Shown here: piece after piece, positions 36,241 through 48,481 of the stretch
How the letters are laid out: every line of letters starts with the position of its first letter
Position numbering within the stretch: position 1 is the first letter of the stretch
NCBI GenBank assembly: GCA_021397835.1
Contig: JAJFZO010000049.1
Span: 4,965,001 to 5,029,000 of the forward strand
Reading direction: 5' to 3'
DNA: 64,000 bases
From: Moringa oleifera
Lineage: Eukaryota > Streptophyta > Magnoliopsida > Brassicales > Moringaceae
Made by a program: the position numbers and the translations under genes
Notes under the pieces: model-generated
Seen by the model: only the letters and a program-made list of their open reading frames with translations
What the model was told of the DNA's origin: nothing
Databases searched by the model: none

Positions 36241-38824
36241 TACTCGAGGAATATCAGGTTTTTTTTAATAATTTCATTTATTGTCAATCATTTTGATTTT
36301 TTTTTTGTTTTATCACTATTTCAGTTGAATGTAGTGCATATGTAATTATGTTAGCATGTGCAAAGCATTGAGGTGGTTTGACTTGCTTTCTAGTTCCATC
36401 CCTGCCTAGAATATAATCTTGCAAATGGGTATTTTTTGCTGTTTTCCCTGGCTAATATGTCTTCATCAACTCCACCTACATTTGTTGGAGTTATTTTAGT
36501 GTGTCCAAGGCTTGAAAACTCCACTTGAAACTTAGCTAGTTGCCTTTCATCAAAACAACTGTTTTTGTTAGTGATTTGATAAAAAACATAAGAAATTCTT
36601 CTTCTTTACTAATAATGATCTTTCAATTTTCAGCACATCAAAGTTTATAAACTTTCACACCTGTAGGTTGTCAAGAAAGATGCACTTTTTGACCATTGCT
36701 CTAACTTACAATCACTATAAGCATAGATTACAGCACCAAAAGCTCTCAAATGACTATAATCAGCACATAACCTATCCATACTTCTTGTACGGTTTTCAAA
36801 CTTATAGTAGACGATGGACATAAATTTTTCAAATAACAAGTAGTATTAACTACTTCTGCCAAAGCCAGACAAGTAATCTAGCATTAAACAACATAAATCT
36901 TTCCATTTTTAGAATAGTTAGATTCATCCTTCTAGTAAGTCCATTTTGTTAAGGTGTTTTTCAAACTGTCTTTCAAACTGTCTTATGCCTTGTAATGCTA
37001 AATTTTTACAATATTCAATAAAATCATCCCCATTATCATTTCTCAGATATTTAATTTTTCCTTTAATTTGATTCTCAATTTGTGTCTTCCATTGTTTAAA
37101 TCTCCCTAGTGTTTCATCTTCAATTTTTAAAATAAACACTCAAACTTTTCTACTATAATAGTCAATAAAGGTTAAGAATACCTGACACTATTAAGAGAGG
37201 AGTTCTTATTGATCCCCAAAGATTCAAGTGAATATAATCAAGGATCATTTTTGTGATATGTTTACCAAGATCAAACTTGACTTTGGTATGTTTTCCCATC
37301 ATACAATACTTATAGAAATCTAGACTTAATAGTTTATCTTTCTTGAACTCACTTTTTCTGGATGAAACCTGCAATCCTTTGTCACTTATATGGCCTAATC
37401 TTATGGCATGAACTTTGTTAGATGAGATTAATGTTGCAAAATCACTTATGGTTTCACCATGTTGAATCTACAATCCATTCTAACTTGATCGTTTTATGAT
37501 CACCAACTAGCTTTCGATAACTTTAAATGTGTCATTCTCCATCTTGAAAGTGAATCCAATTGAATCTAGCATCTTAAGAGAAATCAAGTTTCTTTTTAAT
37601 TTTAGTACATATATTATATTTAAAAGTACTCTTCCTACTTTACCATGTATTTCCTTTATCGGCTCTCTATAGTCAAAGAACTAATCTTTAAAACGACATG
37701 TGGAATGTAAATCTAGAATTTAGTGCCCATTCAATGTTTGTTTCTTTATCCCAAACAATCAATACTTTAACATCATCATAGTTTTTTAAGGCAACTATAG
37801 CATCTACTAATTTTGAATCTTTTTTTTTTTTTTTCTGTCACAACAATTGAGCTAAAATTCCATTCTTCTTGTAATGATCGATTTTTTTTTTGTGTGTGTG
37901 TCTTAAACTTTGATTCAGATCAATAAAGATTCTTTTCCTTGTCATGCCTTTTCTTTGCTCTGCTTATGACTAATAAATATTTTTCAAAACACGAGTCTTT
38001 TTCTTCAATCTTTAGATCCAATTCTTTCATGTGAATAATACTAACTATACTTTCCAATAAGAACTTATACTCGTACTTGAGCACATCTCTTAATTCATGA
38101 AGGCTTTAGGTAAAAAATTCAATAGGATTATCGCTTGATTTTCATCTTCAATTGTAATTTCAAGATTTTTCAAGATCAAGAATCAGTTTAGTAAAACCAT
38201 CAATAATTTGTATCAATTTGACTTACTTTCATCCATCTTAAACCCAAAGAATTTTTATTTAAGATAAATTCTATTTGGCATAGACTTTGACATATAGATG
38301 TCATTCAAATACGAGCAACAATAGCCTCTTTTGAGATCTTCCTCAGCACTTGGTCACTAAGATTCATAGTTATAATGTTCTTCATTTTCTTCATGGGTTT
38401 TGCTTTCTCTATATTAGTAAAAATGATGGATATCTAGGACTCATCTTGAATTGTATCATTAAGCCCAAGATTCCTAACAAAGCCATCATTTTTGTCTTTC
38501 ACAAATCGAAGTCTTTCTTTTCATTGAATTTCTTTACCTCATGCTTAAAAGTTGTCATCTTGAATCTGATCCCAACTTTTGGAAGAATCACCAAGATCTT
38601 CTAACAAAACGAGCCTTACAAATCAAACAAGAAGATTCAGATACCACTTATTGAGAAAATTAAATCAAATAACTTCAAAAAACTATTAAAGATTATAAAT
38701 GCTAATAGATAAAGAAACACAAGCTATTTATGTGATTCAACAATGTGCCTATGTCCACAAGAAAAAAAAAGAACTTATTACATCATGAAGAAAAAAAAAT
38801 GTACAGTCTTTAAAAACTCCTTAA

Positions 38825-40250
38825 CAACATGTTTGGTTTACAATAATATAAATTTTTTTCTTATCTTATTTCAAATGGAATTACTTTTCTAATGTTTAGT
38901 TTATTTTTACCAAAGAATTATAATTCTTTAATGGGATCCTATTCTTTAAAAATTTGAAATAACAATTCTAAAGTAAACTCTCAGAATAACTATTACATGA
39001 AAACAAAAATTAGTTACAATTTTTTTCTTAGTGTACCCTTGAAAAAATTATTATATATATGTATATATAATTATAATTATAATGGCTTTACCTTTCACTT
39101 TTCTCATATTTTTTTCTCCGTAAATCTACGAAAAAAAGAGAGAAAGAAAAAAAGCGTAACATATTATATTATTATTATGATTAAAATATTAATATTTAAA
39201 AATAAAAATAATTATCAAAATATTATATGCCTAATATTGTTTTTATAAGAAATTATTATTTTAAAATATTTATTAATTAATATTATTTTAATAAAAAATT
39301 TAATTATGAAAATACTAATTAATTTATAATTAATTAAGTTAAAGGGTATACTAATATTTTAAACTTGTTTCAATTATTTTTCTAACTCATTCTTTCATGA
39401 ACTAAGGCCATCTCCAACCTAATACATTAAATTTAACACCAATTTGGTGTTAAAAAAGAATCTTTTTAGAATATTTCAACACCAAATTTTTTTCATCTCC
39501 AACCCATTTACACCAAATTGGTGTTACAATATTATTTTAATAATATAAATGATAATTATTAATAAAAATATTTATAAATATTAATTAATTTATAAATATT
39601 TTTAAAATAATTAATATAATTTAAAATTTTTGTTTTTATTTATATATTTTTAGAAAATTAATATTATAAATAAATTATAATTTTCAGTAATTTTGAAAAA
39701 AAATTTAAATTATATCATAAATTATAAATTATTTTAAATTTTCATATATTTTTAAATAATAATGTTAATAATATATATAATTTTATTATTAATTAAATAA
39801 ATTATTATTAATAATAATTTAAATAAAATAAAATTATATATTGAATATTGGTCTTATTTTGAAGATCTTGATGAGATATTCTTAATGGTATAATTTTTTT
39901 TAATAATATCATATATTTATTAAATTATTAATCAAAAATATATTTGATTTAAAACCTTTAAAAAAGTAATTTGTAAAAAAAAAAATTATTTTAAAATTTG
40001 GTGCAGTACTGTAGCTGCACCAAATTGGTGAAACCAATTTACCGTCTCGTTGGAGACGGTTTCACTATACTTTTGACGGTAAAATGCCGTTTTACCGTCT
40101 TGTTGGAGACGGCCTAAGTACATAAAAACTAATTCTTACTCTATTCTATCCCAATGAACCGAACATGATAATAGTTATTTTATTTTTTTTATTCCCAAAG
40201 AATACCTTTTCTATTCCCTCTTTATTCCATTCTGCAAACCAAATGTTCTG
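38825..40250. mobile_element. Non-autonomous PIF/Harbinger-like element inserted in the copia LTR
   Basis: Terminal repeats CAACATGTTTGGTTTACA (left) and CAGAACATTTGGTTTGCA (inverted right end) match at 13 of 18 bases. The element is flanked by TAA at 38822-38824 and 40251-40253, the 3-bp TWA duplication of PIF/Harbinger elements. It has no transposase. It is 1426 bp long including a nested 709-bp MITE, so about 714 bp before the second insertion. Confidence 0.75.
39406..40114. mobile_element. Tourist-like MITE nested inside the Harbinger-like element
   Basis: It is 709 bp long with terminal repeats GGCCATCTCCAAC and, inverted, GGCCGTCTCCAAC, one mismatch in 13. It is flanked by TAA at 39403-39405 and 40115-40117. 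Near both ends are palindromes such as ACACCAAATTGGTGTT and ACACCAATTTGGTGTT, and the right end carries GACGGTAAAATGCCGTTTTA. The interior is almost pure A+T and non-coding. Confidence 0.8.
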
Positions 40251-40529
40251 TAATACTTGAGATTCTCCTACTTTCTAATATCATAAAACTATGATACTTA
40301 TCCTTTATTTGTAGTACTAGTGATTGAAGCTGTATGTAACTTTACTGCTTTAAATCGACAAGGATAAAAACTAAATTATAGATTACAAGATAAACATAAC
40401 TTTTTATCTTTTATTTTATCCTCTAATTTACATACAACTAGTTGAGTTATTTTTCTTTTTTTTTAATTTAAATACAACCACTTAAATCACTTATCTCAAC
40501 AATTGCTATTAATAAATCACTCACCACTA

Positions 40530-42760
40530 TTTTCACTCAAGTTGCAATTCCTAAAATTCAAAGGTAAAGATCTAATGGGGTGGATCTATAAGGCCAAGCA
40601 ATACTTTGAATACAAGGCATTGAAGCTAATCAACAAAGGCAACTTGCTTATTTTCACTTGGAACACATTGCACTACTATGGTGGTGTTGACATATAAAAT
40701 TTTGAGGACTTCTTACTTGGAAAGAACTCACCAAGGCAATCTTGCTTTGTCTTGGTCCTAATGAATTCGAAAGCCTTTTAAAAGCTTTGCCTTGCTTAAG
40801 CAAACTTCAATAATTACAACTTATCGAGAAGCCTTTGAAAGTCTTTTTCATCAGGTAAATAACTTACCAAAAACTCTTTTACTTGGGTATTCATTGTAAG
40901 CTTAAGGATGACATTCAATTGAATGTTAAAATCAAGCAATCTCAAACATTAGCAAAGAGCATGGAAATTGCTCGATTGGTGGAAGAGCAAAACCAACTTC
41001 AATGTAGAATTAACCCCATTAATAAATGAAATTAAAGACTCTATAGGTTGATTTTATGCAATTCGATAAAAGAAAGCTTGACCCCTCATAAAGCAAAATC
41101 AACCCATTTCTTACTTTAGTGTAATAGTACATCACCTCTTTTATCTAGTCCTATTGGTTATCAAAACTATTAGGTTATAACTACATCATCATATATAAGA
41201 AAGGGCTTAAAAATCGAGCTATTGATTCCTTATCTAAAATGGGTGAGCTTTCATTCTTATCCATTTCCATTCCACATGCAGACTAGTCATTGAAACTCTA
41301 ACAAGAAATCCATAAAGATCTTTTTCATGAGAGCCTAACTTGCGACGAAGATGCCATAGTTGAGTTTGTGAGATAGAGTCCAATTTCACAATGATAAGAT
41401 ATTTTTGAGGTTTAATTCTATTTTAATGTCTTTAAGCCTCGAAGACTACTAATTCCTCCACCATTAGCGGTTATTTTGAGTTTTGTAAAACTCTCAATCG
41501 TCCACTAGAGTTTCATTTAGTCAAGGATGAGACAAATAATGAAACATGTCCTAAAGACTTGTGAGGTATGCCAATAATACAAAGTAGATTGTATAAAGCG
41601 TGTTAGCATGTTATAACCCCTTCTCACACCTACTAAATCATGAAAAGATGTGTCCATGGATTTTATCGAAGTTCTTCTTGTGGCTAATGGATACTCCCTC
41701 ATCATAGTGGTAGTTGGCTATTTGACAAAATATGCACATTTCAAACTAATGAAACATTTGTTATTAGCATAGTATGATTACATGGAATTCTCACCTTTAT
41801 AGCAAGTGATCGTGATAAGATCTTTACTTGTAATTTTTGACAGGTCTTATTTTACCTCCAAGGAATCAAACTCTATATGAGTTTTAAATACTACCATTAG
41901 ACTAATGACTAATTAGAGCTCATAACATAACCTTCGAGTAATATCTTCACTGTTTTACAGGGTCTCAACTGAAGAAGTGGGTGAATTAGGTATTATCGAT
42001 GAAATTTAACTATAACATCTCTGTCTATTCAACCATAAAGATTACTCCATTTAAGGTTGTTTACAATAAACCACCACCAAACCTATTGACATACATATAG
42101 ACGATAGTACAAGTACATTGTGGATGGGTATCTCCAAGATAAGGATTGCATCAACAAAACTCCGATGTAATCTGCAGTTTACTCAGGAACATATGAAAAA
42201 CCAAGCCAATCAGCGTAGCATAAGTTTTATTCAATATAAGCTATTATATTTACCTTAAACTTTAGCCTTACCGCTAGACTTTCATTGCTTATTCAAAAAC
42301 GTATAAAAAATTAGGCCAATCAATGTAGGCATAAGTTTTATTTAATATAAGCGATTATATTGTGGATGAGTATCTCCAAAATAGGGATCGTATTAAGGAA
42401 ACTTTGACAATCTGCAGCTTACTTAGGAACGTATGAAAAACTAGACCAACCAACATAGATATGAGTTTTATTTAATATAAATAATTATGTTTACCTTAAA
42501 CTTTAATCTTATCATTAAACTTTCATTATCTTGGGTAAATTTTTGAAACTTTTTTCTTCTTTTTATGGCTTTATAAAATCATTGAACGAGTAAGTCTTAT
42601 GACATACAAGCTAAAATTACGGACATGATCTTTGATCCATGATATCTTTCATGTCGATCTTTTACATAAATACTTAAGGGTTTAATCCTCTTACGTTCTC
42701 AAATCTATCCTTATAGCAAATATTTCCGTTATCCCTCAACAAAATCTATTTTGGCTTAAT
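40530..42760 (+). mobile_element. Degenerate Ty3/gypsy retrotransposon remnant
   Basis: Plus-strand fragments in family order, broken by many stops: gag (LQFLKFKGKDLMGWIYKAKQ, about 40535-40640), more gag with KSNLKH and WKSKTNFN-like pieces to about 41020, an RNase H end (YIRKGLKNRAIDSLSKMG, about 41195), integrase (zinc/core junction near 41560, SMDFIEVLLVANGYSLIIVV at about 41650, ASDRDKIFTCNF at about 41800) and a C-terminal HDIFHVDLLHKYL-like segment at about 42640. Protease and reverse transcriptase are missing. I could not define LTRs. Confidence 0.7.
42121..42540 (+). repeat. Tandem duplication/partial triplication inside the gypsy remnant
   Basis: TGGATGGGTATCTCCAA at 42121 recurs as TGGATGAGTATCTCCAA at 42363. 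A sub-segment with TAAGTTTTATTCAATATAAG recurs three times (about 42222, 42332, 42463). Unit length is about 242 bp. Confidence 0.75.
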
Positions 42761-43109
42761 AAGAAGTAAAAACAATAAAAAAAAAACTATTTTGAGGTTC
42801 TCATGAAAAAAAGGTTAACATTCCAATTAAAAATACTACTTAAAAAACTAAATGACAATTGCAAAGGACATACCCGAAATTTTGTCCTCGAAAATAAGGA
42901 CCATTTGGATGAGAGTGACTATTACAACCGGATCAACTCTAGAGAAAAAGCCAATTACCACTTTTATTGATGTTTTCAATTTTTTTAATTAATTTATTAA
43001 TCATTTTATCTATTAATTAATCATTTAAATTGTTATCTTTTATGCGTTGGATCCTTAAGACGGAGACCATAAAACACTTACTTTGCTCCTATTTGGACGC
43101 ATCCTATAG

Positions 43110-43126
43110 TCTCTCTCTCTCTCTCC
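43110..43126 (+). promoter_or_regulatory. CT-repeat (pyrimidine patch) upstream of WDR5
   Basis: A run of CT dinucleotides about 200 bp before the WDR5 start codon. Pyrimidine patches are common near plant transcription start sites. Its function here is inferred only. Confidence 0.4.
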
Positions 43127-43314
43127 CTTACCCGTCTTTCCCCTCTGAATTCACACCATCAGGCATGAGGGCCCTCTCCAGATTAGCTTCCAAAGATATA
43201 AATACTCTGGTCTGTGGGTAATAGCTCAAGCCCAAAGTTTTCTGTACTTGCGTTAGAAGGGAAACGGGCTCTTGTTCTCCTCGTGAAGGAACGAGCCACT
43301 TGCTAGCCGGATAG

Positions 43315-44392
<1,078 letters not shown>

Positions 44393-44693
44393 ATGGTTTG
44401 CAGTAATGGATGGATTAATTTAGTGATTCTTATCACTGCTTAAGGTGGTTCCTTATAGTGAAGTTTATTGGTAAAGTCTTCTTGCCTATGTAGAAAAACT
44501 TTCCATCTGAAATTCTCTTGATAAATGTTAACTTACATATTACTCGAAATTGGGTATTGGTTGGTCTCTTATGTGCGAAGTTAGAATATACAAGTACAGA
44601 TAGTAGTGAACTTGTATGCCCTTGTTATATTTTAGTTTTGGCCATGGCAATTTTGCATTTCATCATATTTCTTCTACTAGCTTTGGACAAAAG

Positions 44694-44817
44694 TTGCTTA
44701 TCTAGGAGGTTGGCAAGGAAGTCTTTGCTTATCTAGAAGGCTGGCAAGAAAGTCTCTGCATATGTAGGAGCTTAGCAAGAAGGTCTTTGCTTATCTAGGA
44801 GCTTAGCAAAGTCTTTC
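44694..44817. repeat. Four 31-bp tandem repeats downstream of WDR5
   Basis: Units start at 44694, 44725, 44756 and 44787, with consensus near TTGCTTATCTAGGAG plus CTTAGCAAGAAGGTC. The period is exactly 31 bp. Confidence 0.85.
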
Positions 44818-45697
44818 CTCAAGCCTGTTGTTTGGAGTTGCATTTCTTAAAATTTCAGCCAATTTTTGGAATTCACCTTCATCTGTATTTGGTTGGGAAA
44901 TTCTGAGCACTGTAGTGTTTTCATGGCCAGCCCTCCTGATAAGAATGGTGTGTAACCCCAGGTATCCCTGTATACATTTGTTCTCAGTTGCTCTTATTTT
45001 TTTTTAAATAAAAAAAATGAAGTTCCATCTAAAAGGCCATGCATGGTCGTTGCCTTAATTCAAAACCTCTTTGTGAAACATGACGCGAAATGCAGTTCTT
45101 TCCCTGTGGCTGGCTTGGCTCATTCTTCCACTTCTGTTGTGAGTTTGTGCTTATCTCCACGCTCCAGTATTGTATTCCAGGTGTTTGTAGGATAATTTAA
45201 ATGTTGGTTTCTTCTTTATATATATATATGTTGTATTAATTTGTCTGTACAAAAGAAAAGGTAAATCAATGTAGTTCTCATGCATAGACCTTCTGCAGTT
45301 CAGTGGTGAAATAATTGCTTACTGAAAAACCACTTCTTGGTGACGAATGTTGCTATCTTTGTGAAGTTATGCATTCCAGCTTCGGGCCACAATTCCTCTG
45401 TTTTTTTGGATTGTCAATTGTACCATAACCCCAGTGACATTTTGCTATTTGCTATGTCAGTGACAAAGTGCTCTGTATCTTTGTGTTATTGTGGAAGAGG
45501 AGATTGGGCCATCGGTGTATAGACTGTTTGGATTACTGAGTAAGAAATTACCCAACCACTGTGACAACGTAAACTATTCCTAATCAGGTGGTGAAACCAA
45601 ATACTAGAGGATTACATTTGCTTCTACTGAAGCAGGATATAAGTGTTGATGTTTCTGCCTGCGTAGGTATGAATTTTCCCTGCCTTCTAATCTATGG

Positions 45698-45769
45698 GAT
45701 GTAGAGAATGCAGCACAATCAGGCAAAAAAGGAGATGTAGAGAAAGCAGCACAATCAGGCCAAAAAGGA
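45698..45769 (+). repeat. 36-bp tandem duplication inside an open frame
   Basis: Two copies of a 36-bp unit starting GATGTAGAGAATGCAGCACA, at 45698 and 45734. Read in one frame the repeat encodes DVENAAQSGKKG / DVEKAAQSGQKG, followed by EIKFSPDNMYGDTSNG and a stop. An AG acceptor-like site (GCGTAG) precedes it at about 45666. No product is recognised, and it may be non-coding. Confidence 0.5.
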
Positions 45770-46203
45770 GAAATAAAGTTCTCACCCGATAACATGTATG
45801 GTGACACTTCCAATGGTTAGGATTACTGTTCAAAAGAATCAGCGACAGCCATTTTAGATATTTTTTTGCCTATTTGACCACCAAAATTTCAGAATTTATA
45901 GCTTGTGTTAGTTAAGTTGGAATCTGGCGGCTGCTGGTGGGAAGATCTGTTCAATAAGCCCAGCAAACCAGTGTAATGACCTCTCTAAATAGACTTGATC
46001 ATTCTTTGTTGCCTTAAGAAGCAGATCAGCCTGGAAGGATTCACAGAATCTTGCTCCCCACCAGAGGTTCCAAACTATTCTGAAAAGGGAAATTTGAGAT
46101 TTCCCCATGTACATTTCAATACGGAAATGAGAACGAAGGGAACACACTTTCTACTGAACTCTGCCTGTGCATCAGATCAAATGGTTTGATGTTTCGGCTC
46201 AAA

Positions 46204-48481
46204 CTACTGATTCTTCTTCCAACCAAATGTGTCTTCCTCACCGTTTGTCACCCTCTCTCTTCGCTCTGCAATCATGTCTTCATATGCCTGATAGAAGGAT
46301 GAGAACTTCACAATTCAGCAACTCCGTTCTTTTTGGTTAAACCAAAATATTGCAGTAAACCTCTGTATAATGCACAACTTTGAGAAACACTGAACACAAC
46401 ATAATCCAATTTTTCAATCCTAAAATCTAAATACAAGGCTTTTCAGTACTTTCCAACTTCCAACAGTAAGAATTTTAGTGAAGGAATGAAAAAAAGTTGG
46501 ACAGAAGAGTTGAATCCACAGAATGAGAAATCTACTAAATGTCTCAAAAATTTAAGCAGGGTGAAAAACCCAAAGAAGGAAGAAAAAAAAGAGTATTAAT
46601 TCTTAAGTGTAACTTCTCTAGCATTGAGATATATAGAAATCTAGAGGCAAACAGAAGGGCAATCCTCGTACCTTAGGGTAAGAATACAGAAAAATGTACC
46701 ACCATCCGCATATCAGTAAGAGTACAGCTGTTGTTACTACAACAGAGTGCAAAATTAGCCAGCTAATGGCAATTGCTGATACTCCTGTCAATGCTATTGT
46801 CCAGGGTTGGCACCTACAAATGAAATCAAGGAAAGCAATGATATGTCATAATGGGTCAACAAAACAAATGGAAATGAACATTGCAACTTTTAAAAAGCAA
46901 AAAATGCAATAATGAAAGAGAGGGGAAGGATAAGAATCAACTTTTGTTTCACACACTTAACTCTTGCTTATATATCAAATACAAAGCTGAACTTTTTTTC
47001 TTGTCAATAAAATTACTACCACATGCCTTGTTAAAGCTTTCTTTACTGGTTCACTAGCGTTTAGACATCTTAAGTACAGAAACAAAAGTTATAGAATACA
47101 AGTACTCTGACCAGTTGCTCAAAAGATGGGGAAGAAAGACAAGTTCAGGTCATTGGAACACATTCAAATCCAAGACAATTTCCATTGGCAGGTAAATGGA
47201 GCCTAAAACATGAGGTTTCCTTAAACTGTGGTATTCCAACATGAAAATCAATTTTATTATCACCTATTACAAGGAGCAAACGGCAGCTGGAATGGGCTTA
47301 TAGTAGTAGCTTATTTCAAATTGTAGTTGGACATCTTAATGAAGGCACGCTGACAGGATCAGCCATAATAGTCATGAGGCTTATCATTTCTGAAAGAAAC
47401 ATAGGCAAATTGTCCGACTGAAAACAGATAGATCCAGCTGAAATTAACTTTCACTTGGAGCATAGCAGACCGAGAAAAATTGGGAAGATAACTGTTTGAA
47501 TGGTAAATGTTTAATTGTGTTGTTGTTGAAGCTTCCCTGTAATGCTTGACTTTCTCCTAGTTGTGAATGATGCTAGAATTTGAACTCCAGGGTTAGACAA
47601 TCTAAAAATCATATTGGCCTAGAGAAATTATAAGCCAACTGGGATTTGAAGGATTTCTTCAGCAGAAGGCACTCACACTTGCAGCTGATTGTTAAAGATA
47701 TACTTTACAATTTCAGCCATTTCAAGTATCTCATCTTACCTGAGTGTCAATTATCGATTAATAATGTTATCCAACAAAAATGTGTGAAATTTTCATCATA
47801 AATGAAGGAAATTTGACCAACTAAGTCGGATAAACTTTATAAATGCATAAATTACATCTATTTCAAATTTCTCATTCATTTTCCTTGTTAGGTTCTTCCA
47901 TGGCTGGTACTTCAAATGCTGTTTCCATTGAAATAATATCCAATGTGCTCACATTGTTGTTGACTACTCTATTATCTCAAACAGTTCCACTTTGTCTTTA
48001 TCTGAGAATTCATTTATCCTTCACCTTGTCTTCAACACATTTCTCACAAGAAACTAATACCTCAGGCCATAACTCTTGCACATAGTAATTCACAATTTGG
48101 GCAAGAATGTCAGTGAAAACGGAAATCAAGTACCAACAATTATTGAGCAATGGTGAAAAAATGAGATGCCCAAAAGAGAAAACCGCACCAGGCAGGCTTA
48201 GTGTCCCAGACGGAATCGTATTCGAGGGAGAGGTAGTTGAGGTAGCCCTCCATGTCATCAACCACACCATTGTCGTCCACGAACAGGGACTCTTTGGAGT
48301 CACCTGAATTCCCTCCAAAAACTACGGTTTTGGTCCGAGGACCGGGAGAACAGAAAGAACTCAAAGAGAGGTTTCGCAGTGAAAGGAGGTGGACATGGCG
48401 AGGAAGATGATGACGAGGACGGTGGTCGTGAGCTGTCCGTTGACAAGGGAACGAGAGAGTCAAGAGAGGCAGGGTTCCCAT
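46204..48481 (-). CDS. DUF6737 family membrane protein, probably plastid-targeted
   Basis: Three exons on the minus strand, 48481-48189, 46813-46672 and 46287-46204, totalling 519 nt, 172 residues. Trp98 is a codon split across the first intron (TG/G). Residues 1 to about 50 are rich in Ser, Arg and His and poor in acids, as expected of a plastid transit peptide. Then come EGYLNYLSLEYDSVWDTKPA and WCQPWTIALTGVSAIAISW, two closely spaced hydrophobic segments (ALTGVSAIAISWLILHSVVV and VTTAVLLLICGWWYIFLYS), YPKAYEDMIAERRERVTNG and the tail EEDTFGWKKNQ. Genes of this family occur in plants and cyanobacteria. No biochemical function is assigned, to my knowledge. Intron 1 is about 1.4 kb. Confidence 0.82.

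Larger units (their letters stand above)
35888..40370 (-). mobile_element. Degenerate Ty1/copia retrotransposon, internally deleted, LTR split by a later insertion
   Basis: Minus-strand remnant. From its 5' end (right): an LTR beginning near TGAGAAAATT (38652), a primer-binding-like GTGGTATCTGAATC just inside, gag-like sequence (about 38640-37900), protease-flank phrases, then the pre-integrase segment at 37374-37162 (LGKHITKMILDYIHLNLWGS), integrase at 37139-36924 (KIKYLRNDNGDDFIEYCKN) and integrase end near 36800-36650 (ADYSHLRAFGAVIYAYSDCK). Many stops and frameshifts are present. Reverse transcriptase and RNase H are absent: the integrase is followed almost directly by the left LTR (about 35888-36240). 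LTR matches include TTATTTATGTAGTTTAACAA (left) and CTATTTATGTGATTCAACAA (right). Confidence 0.75.
38652..40370 (-). repeat. Right (5') LTR of the copia remnant, interrupted at 38825-40250
   Basis: First part 38652-38824, second part from 40254 (ACTTGAGATTCTCCTAC). The left LTR runs continuously across the corresponding point near 36116 and so serves as the empty site. Confidence 0.7.
44393..46203. other. Spacer between WDR5 and the DUF6737 gene (convergent)
   Basis: Holds the WDR5 3' flank, the 31-bp repeats, a 36-bp tandem duplication at 45698-45769 and an open frame on the minus strand at 45908-46147 that I do not recognise. No supported gene. Confidence 0.5.

Noticed and set aside
45908..46147. 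79-codon minus-strand frame with FRIVWNLWWGARFCES text
   Set aside because: It lies past the DUF6737 stop codon, in what is probably 3' flank. No partner exons or recognised family.
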